DNA of 7,196 nt from positions 1-7,196 of the forward strand of contig JACQEE010000175.1 in the NCBI GenBank assembly GCA_016200725.1. The letters are read 5' to 3'. A program made the position numbers and the translations under genes. Shown in pieces: positions 1 to 5,246 of this stretch. Below the pieces are notes generated by a model, which was not told where the DNA came from, did no database searches, and saw only the letters and a program-made list of their open reading frames with translations. The DNA comes from Chloroflexota bacterium. Its GTDB lineage: Bacteria > Chloroflexota > Dehalococcoidia > SHYB01. Numbering within the stretch: the first letter of the stretch is position 1; each line of letters starts with the position of its first letter.

Positions 1-1
1 C

Positions 2-970
2 GTCAGCGACGTCGTGCTCACGAACATGGTCACCGGCGTCCCCGAGAAGATGGGCATCGGCTACGAGGAACTCGTCAAGATCAAGCGCGACCTCATCATG
101 CTCATCTCCTCGGGGTACGGCGCGTCGGGGCCGTATGCGCGTCGCGTGACGATGGGCGGCGCGATGGACGGCATCGCGGGCTTCTCCTGGCTGCGGCACT
201 ACGCCGACCAGTCTCCGGACACGGCGACGTACTCGATGCACACGGACGTGGTCACGAGCATGAACAACTCGCTGGCGATCATGATGGCCATCTACCACCG
301 CTGGGCGACGGGCAAAGGGCTGCTGGTAGAGACGTCGGGCGTCGAGGCGTCGCTCCACCAGATACCGGCGGCGCTGATGGACTATGCGCTCAACGGCCGC
401 GTGCGCGTCTCGACGGGGAACGAGGACCCGAACGGGGTGATGGCGCCGCACAACGTGTACCCGTGTAAGGGCACCGACGCCTGGGTGACCATCACGGTGA
501 CGAATGAGTCGCAGTGGCGGTCACTGGTACGGGCTATGGGATCGCCGGAGTGGTCGCAGGCGCCACGGTTCGCGACGATGCACTCGCGGTGGACGCATCG
601 CGAGGAACTGGACAAGCACATCGCGGCGTGGACGCGGACGCAGGACAAGCACGCGGCGATGCATACACTGCAGGAGACGGGCGTGCCCGCGGGGGCAGTC
701 TACGACCAGCGCGACCATGCGACCGACCCGCAGTGGAAGGCTCGGGGCGTGTACCAGCCGACGCAGATCTCGACGGCGGGGCAGTACCCGCTGGCGACGT
801 CTCCATGGACGATGGATGGCAAGCGCATCGGGATTCGGAAGCCACCACCTGGCATCGGGCAGGACAACGAGTATGTGTTCACGGAACTGATGGGACTGCG
901 TCGCGCGGAGATCGAGGCGCTGCGGAAGGAGCAGTACATCGGGGACAAGCCCCTCGAACTGGAGGTCTAA
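2..970 (+). CDS. Class III CoA-transferase (CaiB/BaiF family), 5' end missing
   Basis: Members of this family move CoA between carboxylic acids in the cytoplasm; the substrate cannot be told from sequence. The reading frame is open to the window edge, and the first residues (VSDVVLTNMVTGVPEKMGIG) match the internal family motif around 'advvi.n..pgv.erlGlgye', so the GTG at 14 is not the start. About 323 residues are visible against roughly 400 in complete members, so perhaps 80 N-terminal residues lie upstream. Counting from the GTG, further hallmarks are SGYGASGPY (33-41), an Asp at residue 78 (bases 245-247) in HTDVVTSM that aligns with the catalytic Asp169 of formyl-CoA transferase, RWATGKG, and the C-terminal domain motif APHNVYPCKGTDAWVTITV. 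The frame ends in TAA. A thioesterase gene follows after 110 bp, which suggests an acyl-CoA degradation or detoxification neighbourhood. Family assignment is firm; substrate is unknown. Confidence 0.93.
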   Translation, partial: VSDVVLTNMVTGVPEKMGIGYEELVKIKRDLIMLISSGYGASGPYARRVTMGGAMDGIAGFSWLRHYADQSPDTATYSMHTDVVTSMNNSLAIMMAIYHRWATGKGLLVETSGVEASLHQIPAALMDYALNGRVRVSTGNEDPNGVMAPHNVYPCKGTDAWVTITVTNESQWRSLVRAMGSPEWSQAPRFATMHSRWTHREELDKHIAAWTRTQDKHAAMHTLQETGVPAGAVYDQRDHATDPQWKARGVYQPTQISTAGQYPLATSPWTMDGKRIGIRKPPPGIGQDNEYVFTELMGLRRAEIEALRKEQYIGDKPLELEV

Positions 971-984
971 CCAGACGAGGGGAC

Positions 985-1005
985 GGGCGTATTTGAAATA
1001 CGCCC
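985..1005. repeat. REP-like perfect palindrome in the CoA-transferase/thioesterase gap
   Basis: A perfect 9-bp inverted repeat (GGGCGTATT and AATACGCCC) with a three-base TGA loop sits 14 bp after the CoA-transferase stop. No T-run follows on the plus strand, so it is a poor intrinsic terminator. It is followed by CCTACA, and the whole unit resembles interspersed GTAGGGGCGTATT-type palindromes scattered between genes in many bacterial genomes. It might still slow RNA polymerase or protect a 3' end. Copy number elsewhere cannot be judged from this window. Confidence 0.6.
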
Positions 1006-1080
1006 CTACACAAGAGTCGAAACGCTGAAGTGCATCTGTTAGGGTAACAGCCGACATCGCGAGGAAGAGGAGCAAACACT

Positions 1081-1446
1081 ATGGCACTGACACCTGGAAT
1101 GTCGAAGGAAGTGGAGATGCCGACGAAGGCGGGCATGGGCGTGACGCACGTGGGGCCCGTGGAGATGCTGTCGACGCCGTCGATGATCGGAATGATGGAG
1201 GGGACGGCGCTCAAACTACTGCAGGAGCACACGGACGGTGGCATGCCGTCGGTGGGGGCGCGCATCGATGTGCGGCACCTGGCGCCGAGCCCGGTGGGCA
1301 AGCCGGTGAAGATCAAGGCGACGTACATCGGCCAGGACGGGCGCCAGCATCTCTTTCGCGTGCAGGCGTATTTCGGGGAGACGCTGATCGGCGACGGGAC
1401 ACACTGGCGCGCGGTGGTGGACCCGGCGCGGTTTGCGAAGAAGTAA
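1081..1446 (+). CDS. FlK-like hot-dog acyl-CoA thioesterase
   Basis: A 121-residue protein of the fluoroacetyl-CoA thioesterase (FlK) family, cytoplasmic single-domain hot-dog enzymes that hydrolyse short acyl-CoA thioesters. Aligned from memory to Streptomyces cattleya FlK, the Thr42-Glu50-His76 catalytic residues correspond to Thr32, Glu40 and His66 with identical spacings of 8 and 26, and FlK Gly69 corresponds to Gly59. The C-terminal strand keeps the family pattern IGDGTHWRAVV. The FlK gating residue Phe36 falls on Pro26, so specificity for fluoroacetyl-CoA is unlikely. The ATG is preceded by a purine-rich GAGGAAGAGGAGC at suitable spacing, which supports this start. It follows a CoA-transferase on the same strand, so a shared acyl-CoA role is plausible; the physiological substrate is unknown. 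Confidence 0.85.
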   Translation: MALTPGMSKEVEMPTKAGMGVTHVGPVEMLSTPSMIGMMEGTALKLLQEHTDGGMPSVGARIDVRHLAPSPVGKPVKIKATYIGQDGRQHLFRVQAYFGETLIGDGTHWRAVVDPARFAKK

Positions 1447-1457
1447 CCTAACCGCAA

Positions 1458-1480
1458 CCCCTTCCCTGAGAGGAAAGGGG
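1458..1480. repeat. Imperfect intergenic hairpin (CCCCTTCC/GGAAAGGGG)
   Basis: CCCCTTCC pairs with GGAAAGGGG (one bulged A) around a CTGAGA loop, 11 bp after the thioesterase stop. No T-run follows. It is similar in style to the stem at 6199-6227 and to interspersed CCCTCTCC-loop-GGAGAGGG intergenic repeats common in GC-rich genomes. It could contribute to 3'-end formation of the upstream mRNA, but it is most simply a dispersed repeat. Confidence 0.5.
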
Positions 1481-1518
1481 GCGAAGAGCGGGGCATTAGG
1501 CCCGATGCGGTAGCATTG

Positions 1519-1755
1519 ATGACAGCCTTATCAATAAAGCAGTCGCAAATGAACCTCACTATCGAATTGGATCGCGAGACGGACGGGCGCTGGATCGCCG
1601 AGGTGGCCGAACTCGCGGGCGTGCTGGCGTACGGCACGACTCGCAAAGAGGCTACGGCCAAGGCGAAGGCGCTGGCGCTGCGCGTGGTGGCGGACCGCCT
1701 CGAGCATGGCGAGGCAACGCCCGATTTGGGGAACGTCTCGTTCAAGGCGGCATAG
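1519..1755 (+). CDS. HicB-like antitoxin (UPF0150 family), single-domain
   Basis: A protein of 78 residues from the ATG at 1519, or 68 residues from the in-frame ATG at 1549, where the conserved core begins (MNLTIELDRETDGRWIAEV). Neither ATG has a convincing Shine-Dalgarno site, so the start is uncertain; the family alignment favours 1549. The core has the HicB partial RNase-H fold signature: TIELDRETDGRWIAEVAELAG, then LAYGTTRKEATAKAKALALRVVADRLEHGE. It ends there, with no C-terminal ribbon-helix-helix or helix-turn-helix, so it probably cannot bind its own operator. HicB proteins neutralise the HicA mRNA interferase, and a HicA-like gene lies 118 bp downstream, more than the overlap or few bases usual for this pair. 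A solitary HicB-like protein with another role is the alternative. Confidence 0.8.
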   Translation: MTALSIKQSQMNLTIELDRETDGRWIAEVAELAGVLAYGTTRKEATAKAKALALRVVADRLEHGEATPDLGNVSFKAA

Positions 1756-1761
1756 AGATCC

Positions 1762-1791
1762 TTGACAACCAGGCGGCGGCTGTCCAACAAT
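1762..1791 (+). promoter_or_regulatory. Sigma-70-type promoter candidate ahead of the HicA-like gene
   Basis: A consensus -35 box TTGACA (1762-1767) is followed after 18 bp by AACAAT (1786-1791), a four-of-six match to the -10 consensus. Transcription would start near 1798, just upstream of the hairpin at 1817-1846. The same CTTGACA form occurs at 5022 upstream of the SAM riboswitch. The -10 box is weak, so this is a prediction from pattern only. Confidence 0.45.
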
Positions 1792-1816
1792 AGTCACTGT
1801 AAATAGAGCGTCCTTG

Positions 1817-1850
1817 AACGCCCCCAGTCTTTCGACTTGGGGCGTTTTCT
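1817..1850 (+). terminator. Rho-independent terminator between the hicB-like and hicA-like genes
   Basis: Thirteen bases at 1817-1829 pair with 1834-1846 with a single C/T mismatch, around a TTTC loop; the stem is GC-rich at AACGCCCC/GGGGCGTT. The last bases of the stem run into TTTT and then CTATTTC. The AGTC-TTTC-GACT tip is the same as in the E. coli rrnB T1 terminator. It could end the hicB transcript, or attenuate transcription started at the promoter candidate just upstream before it reaches the hicA-like gene. Confidence 0.8.
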
Positions 1851-1873
1851 ATTTCGGGACATCGGAGCGAATA

Positions 1874-2116
1874 GTGCCAAACGATAAGCCCTTCAGGTCG
1901 CAAGGCAACTCATGGTCTAGTTCGAAAGCTGGTCGTGTGTTGGCCGCGCTCCTCCGGAACGGCTGGACCATCAAGAGGCAAACCGGCTCACACAGAGTTC
2001 TGAGCAAACCGGGGCAACCTGACTACGTGTTTGCCTTTCACGATCGTGACGAGATCGGCCCTGTCATGCTGGCGAAGATTGCCAAGCACACCGGCCTAAA
2101 GCCAAACGACCTCTAG
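1874..2116 (+). CDS. HicA-like mRNA interferase toxin
   Basis: An 80-residue protein with the double-stranded-RNA-binding-like fold of HicA (YcfA family), toxins that cut mRNA. It begins SSKAGRVLAALLRNGWTI at about residue 15, then has the TGSHRVL segment with the expected catalytic His at residue 40. It ends with EIGPVMLAKIAKHTGLKPND, the usual 'I...l.kIlk.aGl...d' tail. The GTG at 1874 is chosen because GGAG at 1864-1867 is six bases upstream; a TTG at 1814 lies in frame but would put the terminator hairpin inside the gene. About 14 residues precede the family core, so a later start is conceivable. The hicB-like gene lies upstream on the same strand, separated by a promoter candidate and a terminator. 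GC is about 56% over 1861-2040 by hand count, lower than the surrounding genes, in keeping with a mobile toxin-antitoxin pair. Confidence 0.82.
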   Translation: MPNDKPFRSQGNSWSSSKAGRVLAALLRNGWTIKRQTGSHRVLSKPGQPDYVFAFHDRDEIGPVMLAKIAKHTGLKPNDL

Positions 2117-2143
2117 CCTTCGACGTCTGTCGCTCGGATTCTT

Positions 2144-3379
2144 TCACCCTTCCTCCGGCGGCTTGCGCTTGCGGAAGGCGGTCCAGAGAACGAGGTCGTA
2201 GAAGCCTTTGATGGAGGCGGCGAGGAGCAGGGGGCCGGAGAGGCCGACGGCGTGGGTCATCCAGCCGCTGAGCGAGGGGCTGGCGCTCTGCGCGGCGGTA
2301 CGGGAGACGGCGGTGATGCCGCCCGCGGCGGTGCGTTCTTCGGGGGCGACGACGGCCATCGTGTACGACTGGCGCGTGGGCACGTCCATCTGTGAGAGGG
2401 CCTGTCGCGCGAGCAGCAGGGCCACGGCGGAGGCGGCGTTGGGGGCGAGGGGGACGAAGAAGAGCAGGATGTTGGACGGCAGGTGGGTGAAGACCATCGT
2501 ATTCACCAGGCCAATCTTCTCGGAGACCTTCGCAGCGACAAGGAACGAGAACGAGGCGGCCATGCCGGTCGCGAAGAAGAGATAGCCGAGTTGTGAGAGC
2601 GAGAAGCCAAACTTCAGGTTGAACCAGTAGGCCAGGTAGGACTGCACGACGAGGCCACCGCCGAAGGCATCGAGGGCGAAGAGGGCGGCAAGGCCGCCGA
2701 TGATGCGGCGAGACTTCGCGGGGATGAGCCGCGGTCGCGAGAGGTCGGCGGACTCGGCCTCGACGGCGTGCGAGAGGCGGAGGTAGAGGAGCGCGAGGAC
2801 GGCCATCGCGGCGGCGTAGAGGAGAAACATGACGCGGAAGGCGTCCTGCTCGCCGGCGCCGACGTGTCGCAGGAGCGTGGGCGCGCCGGCGGCGAGGGCG
2901 CCGAAGGAGGCCGCGAGGGCGGCGACGAGGTTGTAGCGCGAGAAGACCCACGTGCGCTCGCGGGCCGAGGCCATCTGCGGGAGCATGGCGGACTCGACGG
3001 CGTTGAAGGCGCCGCGATCCTGGCCTGTCGGGTTGATGGCACCGAGGAGGGTGACGGCGAGGAGCGGCGCGAAGTTGGGCCACATCGCCACGACGACTGC
3101 GCCGATGGTTGCAAGGAGCGCTGATCCAGCGAGGGCTCGTCGCCGACCGAGGCGGTCGCCCCAAAGCGAGGCAGCGAGGGTGAGGACGAGGCCGCCGACG
3201 AGGGCGGTGGTGAGAAGGATGCCGACCTTCAGGGGACTGAAGCCCTCCGATTTCAGATACGGGCCGAGGAGGACGCTCGTGTAGCCGTAGCCAAACGAGC
3301 GCAGTCCGGCGGTCGCGTAGACGAGGCGGCGGTCGATGGGCGATGCGGTGGCGTTGTCCACGGGAGGAGACGATAGCAC
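2144..3379 (-). CDS. Major facilitator superfamily (MFS) transporter
   Basis: A 411-residue inner-membrane carrier, normal length for a 12-helix MFS protein. The first half has hydrophobic segments at roughly 20-40, 50-72, 83-99, 103-118, 148-166 and 181-201. A polar central loop (about 202-222) precedes the second half, which begins IIGGLAALFALDAFGGG. The MFS signature loop between helices 2 and 3 is present as GDRLGRRR at 74-81. NPTGQDRGAFNAVE at 116-129 follows helix 4. The substrate cannot be told. The longest frame starts at a GTG at 3379, and a second GTG at 3361 is equally possible; neither has a visible Shine-Dalgarno site. It is transcribed divergently from the mutM-like gene and converges on the hicA-like gene with 27 bp between stops. 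No functional link to either neighbour is evident. Confidence 0.92.
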   Translation of the reverse strand: MLSSPPVDNATASPIDRRLVYATAGLRSFGYGYTSVLLGPYLKSEGFSPLKVGILLTTALVGGLVLTLAASLWGDRLGRRRALAGSALLATIGAVVVAMWPNFAPLLAVTLLGAINPTGQDRGAFNAVESAMLPQMASARERTWVFSRYNLVAALAASFGALAAGAPTLLRHVGAGEQDAFRVMFLLYAAAMAVLALLYLRLSHAVEAESADLSRPRLIPAKSRRIIGGLAALFALDAFGGGLVVQSYLAYWFNLKFGFSLSQLGYLFFATGMAASFSFLVAAKVSEKIGLVNTMVFTHLPSNILLFFVPLAPNAASAVALLLARQALSQMDVPTRQSYTMAVVAPEERTAAGGITAVSRTAAQSASPSLSGWMTHAVGLSGPLLLAASIKGFYDLVLWTAFRKRKPPEEG

Positions 3380-3436
3380 GGCGGGGCAGGCGGTGGTGCG
3401 GGAAAAGAAAGATCGCCCCCGCCCCGATCCGGAGAG

Positions 3437-3458
3437 ACCCTTCGACTCCGCTCAGGGT
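3437..3458. repeat. REP-like palindrome (ACCCTTCGACTCCGCTCAGGGT)
   Basis: The ends ACCCT and AGGGT are inverted repeats around a 12-base centre, followed by GACA. The unit is recognisable as a member of the CCCTTCGA(...)CTCAGGG class of interspersed palindromes seen in many environmental bacterial genomes, whose chance translations read 'VTLSGVEG' or 'HPERSRR'. It lies in the 116-bp gap between the divergent MFS and mutM-like genes. It is non-coding and shows no T-run. Confidence 0.7.
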
Positions 3459-3495
3459 GACAAAACGCCGTGTAGACTGTGCGAGGGAGGCTGTC

Positions 3496-4320
3496 GTGCC
3501 GGAGATACCAGAACTCGAGGCGATGGCGGCGGTGCTGAACCGCAAGGCGGCGGGGCGCACCGTGGTGGAGGCGGAGGTGCGGATACCGTACGTGGTGCGG
3601 AGGCCATCGAAGGAGGAGTTCGAGGCGTCGCTGCGGGGCGAGCGGTTCGAGCGGGCGGAGCGCAAGGGGAAGTACGAACTGCTGCGGTTCGCGTCGGGGC
3701 GCATCCTCGCTGTCCACCTGATGCTCACGGGACGGTTGCAATGGGCGCAGGCGGGAGACAAGTTGCGGGCGCGTACGGGCTGGGTGCTTCGCCTGGACGA
3801 CGGCTCGGAGATCAGGTACTTCGACTACAAGGTGGATGGGCGCGCGTATCTGCTGGCTGGGCCGCAGGAACTCGCCGTGCTGCCGCGGTGGGACAAGATG
3901 GGGCCGGACGCGCTCGATCCGGCGCTGACATTCGAGGTGTTCCGCCAGCGCATCAGGCGCTACCCGGGGCAGATCAAGCGGACGCTGACGAACGAGGCGT
4001 TCATCGCGGGGATCGGCAACGCGTACGGCGACGAGGTGCTCTTCGAGGCGAAGGTGTACCCGTTCGCGGCGACGAAGTCGCTGAGCGAGGAGCAACTGCG
4101 CGCGGTGTACGAGGCCATCCGCAAGGTGTACGCGTGGGCGGTGCCGATCGTGGCGGAGCGGATGGGGAACGAGATCGACGAGAAGATACGCGACTTTCTG
4201 AAGGTGCACCGCAAGGGCGGGCAGCCGTGCCCGGTGTGCGGGTCGCCGATCACCGAGGTGACGCCGAACCAGCGGATCACGTCGTGGTGCAGGAAGTGCC
4301 AGGGCGGGGCGTTTGGGTAG
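3496..4320 (+). CDS. mutM: Formamidopyrimidine-DNA glycosylase family protein (MutM/Fpg-like)
   Basis: A 274-residue base-excision-repair glycosylase/AP lyase, the usual length for Fpg. The GTG at 3496 is chosen because GGGAGG (3485-3490) is five bases upstream and because Met removal then exposes PEIPELE, giving the catalytic N-terminal Pro and Glu of the family. Other active residues are Lys59 (RKGKYELL), Asn175 in the helix-two-turn-helix motif (GIGNAYGDEVLF), and Arg260 in the zinc-finger hairpin. The zinc finger is complete: C245-x2-C248-x16-C265-x2-C268. Oddly, the residues that fill the DNA gap left by the flipped base in E. coli Fpg (Met74, Arg109, Phe111) align with Leu77, Lys112 and Asp114, because the usual DPRRFG is replaced by DYKVDG. 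Catalysis should be intact, but lesion preference may differ from 8-oxoguanine. The gene symbol reflects the family, not proven orthology. Confidence 0.9.
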   Translation: MPEIPELEAMAAVLNRKAAGRTVVEAEVRIPYVVRRPSKEEFEASLRGERFERAERKGKYELLRFASGRILAVHLMLTGRLQWAQAGDKLRARTGWVLRLDDGSEIRYFDYKVDGRAYLLAGPQELAVLPRWDKMGPDALDPALTFEVFRQRIRRYPGQIKRTLTNEAFIAGIGNAYGDEVLFEAKVYPFAATKSLSEEQLRAVYEAIRKVYAWAVPIVAERMGNEIDEKIRDFLKVHRKGGQPCPVCGSPITEVTPNQRITSWCRKCQGGAFG

Positions 4321-4331
4321 GGTCTATGCGG

Positions 4332-4856
4332 TCATAGATGCCTGAGATTCCCGGCAGGCTCGACTCGGGCTAGCCATTCACTGTTGTTCTGAAAGCGCGT
4401 AATCAGCCGCCGCAACTCCCGTTCGTTCTTCTCTGAAATGTCCTTCAATTCCGCCTCTCGCTGTTCTGCCGCCAACCGCGAAAGTTGATGCTCAAAATAG
4501 TACAGTTTCGGGTTCTTTCCGCTGGTGGATTTGGTCTTGCCCTCCTGATGTTCCATCATCCGCTCTTCGAAGTCGCGTGTCTGCCCGATGTAGAAAGGTC
4601 TCGGCCCATCTATCTTCAGGATGTAGACCCACCAGTCGCTCGCATCGGCATCATTCTTTTCCCAAGCGGGCGAGTGCTCTAGCCGTCTGCCAATGCCTGA
4701 GAGGAAACCCTTCTTTTGCCCCTCCGAAGGTCTGAAGTGGCCGCAGTCCACGCACTTTGAAATAGAGCCCTGCTTGTAGCCATCGTAGTGCGGATGACAA
4801 AGATAATAGTCATCGCGCACGGCCTCCGTGCAAGCTAAGAACTTACATTGCCCCAT
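4332..4856 (-). CDS. GIY-YIG domain protein with Cys/His-rich N-terminus
   Basis: A 174-residue protein, probably a nuclease. The ATG at 4856 has an excellent AGGGAGGT site just upstream on the minus strand; the open frame extends further to 4916 but without support. Residues 1-40 carry C4, C9, C20, H21, H23, C35, C38 and H40, spaced like one or two zinc-binding sites. The GIY-YIG domain spans about 74-140: WVYILKI with Tyr78, FYIGQT with Tyr89, then Arg99 and His103 in ERMMEHQEG, and Glu-rich sequence (AAEQREAELK) where the metal-binding Glu is expected. A Lys/Glu-rich helix follows. Cellular role is unknown; candidates are a stand-alone repair or restriction-type nuclease. It converges on the mutM-like gene with 11 bp between stops. 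GC is about 51% over 4381-4560 by hand count, well below neighbours, which suggests recent acquisition. Confidence 0.85.
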   Translation of the reverse strand: MGQCKFLACTEAVRDDYYLCHPHYDGYKQGSISKCVDCGHFRPSEGQKKGFLSGIGRRLEHSPAWEKNDADASDWWVYILKIDGPRPFYIGQTRDFEERMMEHQEGKTKSTSGKNPKLYYFEHQLSRLAAEQREAELKDISEKNERELRRLITRFQNNSEWLARVEPAGNLRHL

Positions 4857-5021
4857 AACAACCTCCCTGCGCTTGCTCACCAAGTGGGACGAGGGTACTT
4901 GGTTCGACAAGTGCACTGCAAGTCAGGAACATTGGTATTGGCTGGCCGGAGTGCGCTGTGCCCGACTACCGCTCATCCGGATACTAGGACGGGTTGGACT
5001 TCGCAGGTAGGCGAAGATTTC
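4857..5021. other. Intergenic region upstream of the GIY-YIG gene
   Basis: This 165-bp stretch holds the ribosome site of the minus-strand GIY-YIG gene next to 4857. It also holds a 7-bp hairpin (4895-4901 with 4908-4914, one G-U pair) around GTTCGA. Its promoter presumably lies here on the minus strand, but I could not pick a convincing pair of boxes. No gene is supported. Confidence 0.4.
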
Positions 5022-5051
5022 TTGACACTGTAGAATGGCGGCGGCTACACT
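5022..5051 (+). promoter_or_regulatory. Promoter of the riboswitch-mtnA-mtnP unit
   Basis: A consensus TTGACA (5022-5027) is followed after 18 bp by TACACT (5046-5051), a four-of-six -10 box. Transcription would begin near 5058, about a dozen bases before the riboswitch aptamer. Position relative to the riboswitch strengthens the call. Confidence 0.6.
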
Positions 5052-5070
5052 GTTGGCGTTACGTCGACCA

Positions 5071-5194
5071 GCGCATTTATCTCGAGCGGCGGAGGGACAG
5101 GCCCTAAGAAGCCCGGCAACCGGTGGCGGCGAGCCAATAGCCGCATCAACACGGTGCCAAGTCCTCCCCGGGACAGCCGGGGGCTGATGAGCGC
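5071..5194 (+). ncRNA. SAM-I (S-box) riboswitch
   Basis: This is an S-adenosylmethionine-sensing leader. The diagnostic conserved blocks appear in order: TTATCTCGAG at the 5' side of P1 and P2, the kink-turn GAGGGA (5092-5097), GGCCC (5100-5104), AAGCCCGGCAACC (5109-5121), GGTGCCAAGTCC (5153-5164), and a closing GATGA (5186-5190). P1 forms from 5077-5081 with 5186-5190, extendable by GCGC (5071-5074) with GCGC (5191-5194). P4 is a perfect stem, CCCCGG (5166-5171) with CCGGGG (5177-5182). No T-run follows before the mtnA start, so control is probably at translation rather than by intrinsic termination. SAM-I control of methylthioadenosine salvage genes fits known S-box regulons. Confidence 0.93.
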
Positions 5195-5211
5195 GCTGGA
5201 GTTTGTGAAAG

Positions 5212-5231
5212 GGTCTCTCGTTAGAGAGGCT
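5212..5231 (+). promoter_or_regulatory. Leader hairpin between riboswitch and mtnA start
   Basis: CTCTC (5215-5219) pairs with GAGAG (5224-5228) around GTTA, extendable by a few G-C and G-U pairs. It lacks a T-run. It sits between aptamer and start codon, where an expression platform is expected, but how it would switch is not clear from sequence. Confidence 0.4.
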
Positions 5232-5246
5232 GCGGAAAGTTAGCGA

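Noticed and set aside
879..1790. Minus-strand open frame of about 303 codons across the thioesterase and hicB-like genes
   Set aside because: It runs antisense to two recognisable plus-strand genes and through a palindrome, and its sequence shows no domain I recognise.
1814..1873. Upstream TTG start for the HicA-like gene
   Set aside because: It would place the intrinsic terminator hairpin inside the coding sequence and has no ribosome site, whereas the GTG at 1874 has GGAG six bases upstream.
3457..3478. Promoter boxes GTGACA and TAGACT ahead of mutM
   Set aside because: The spacer is only 10 bp, far too short for a sigma-70 promoter.
2064..3761. Long minus-strand open frame of about 565 codons overlapping the MFS gene
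   Set aside because: Its translation is Arg/Pro/His-rich low-complexity sequence typical of an off-frame reading of GC-rich DNA, and it covers the REP-like repeat; the overlapping MFS frame has clear transmembrane segments and the GDRLGRRR motif.
4895..4914. tRNA T-arm-like sequence (ACTTG-GTTCGA-CAAGT)
   Set aside because: The loop is six bases rather than seven, and no acceptor stem, D-arm or anticodon arm could be fitted around it.
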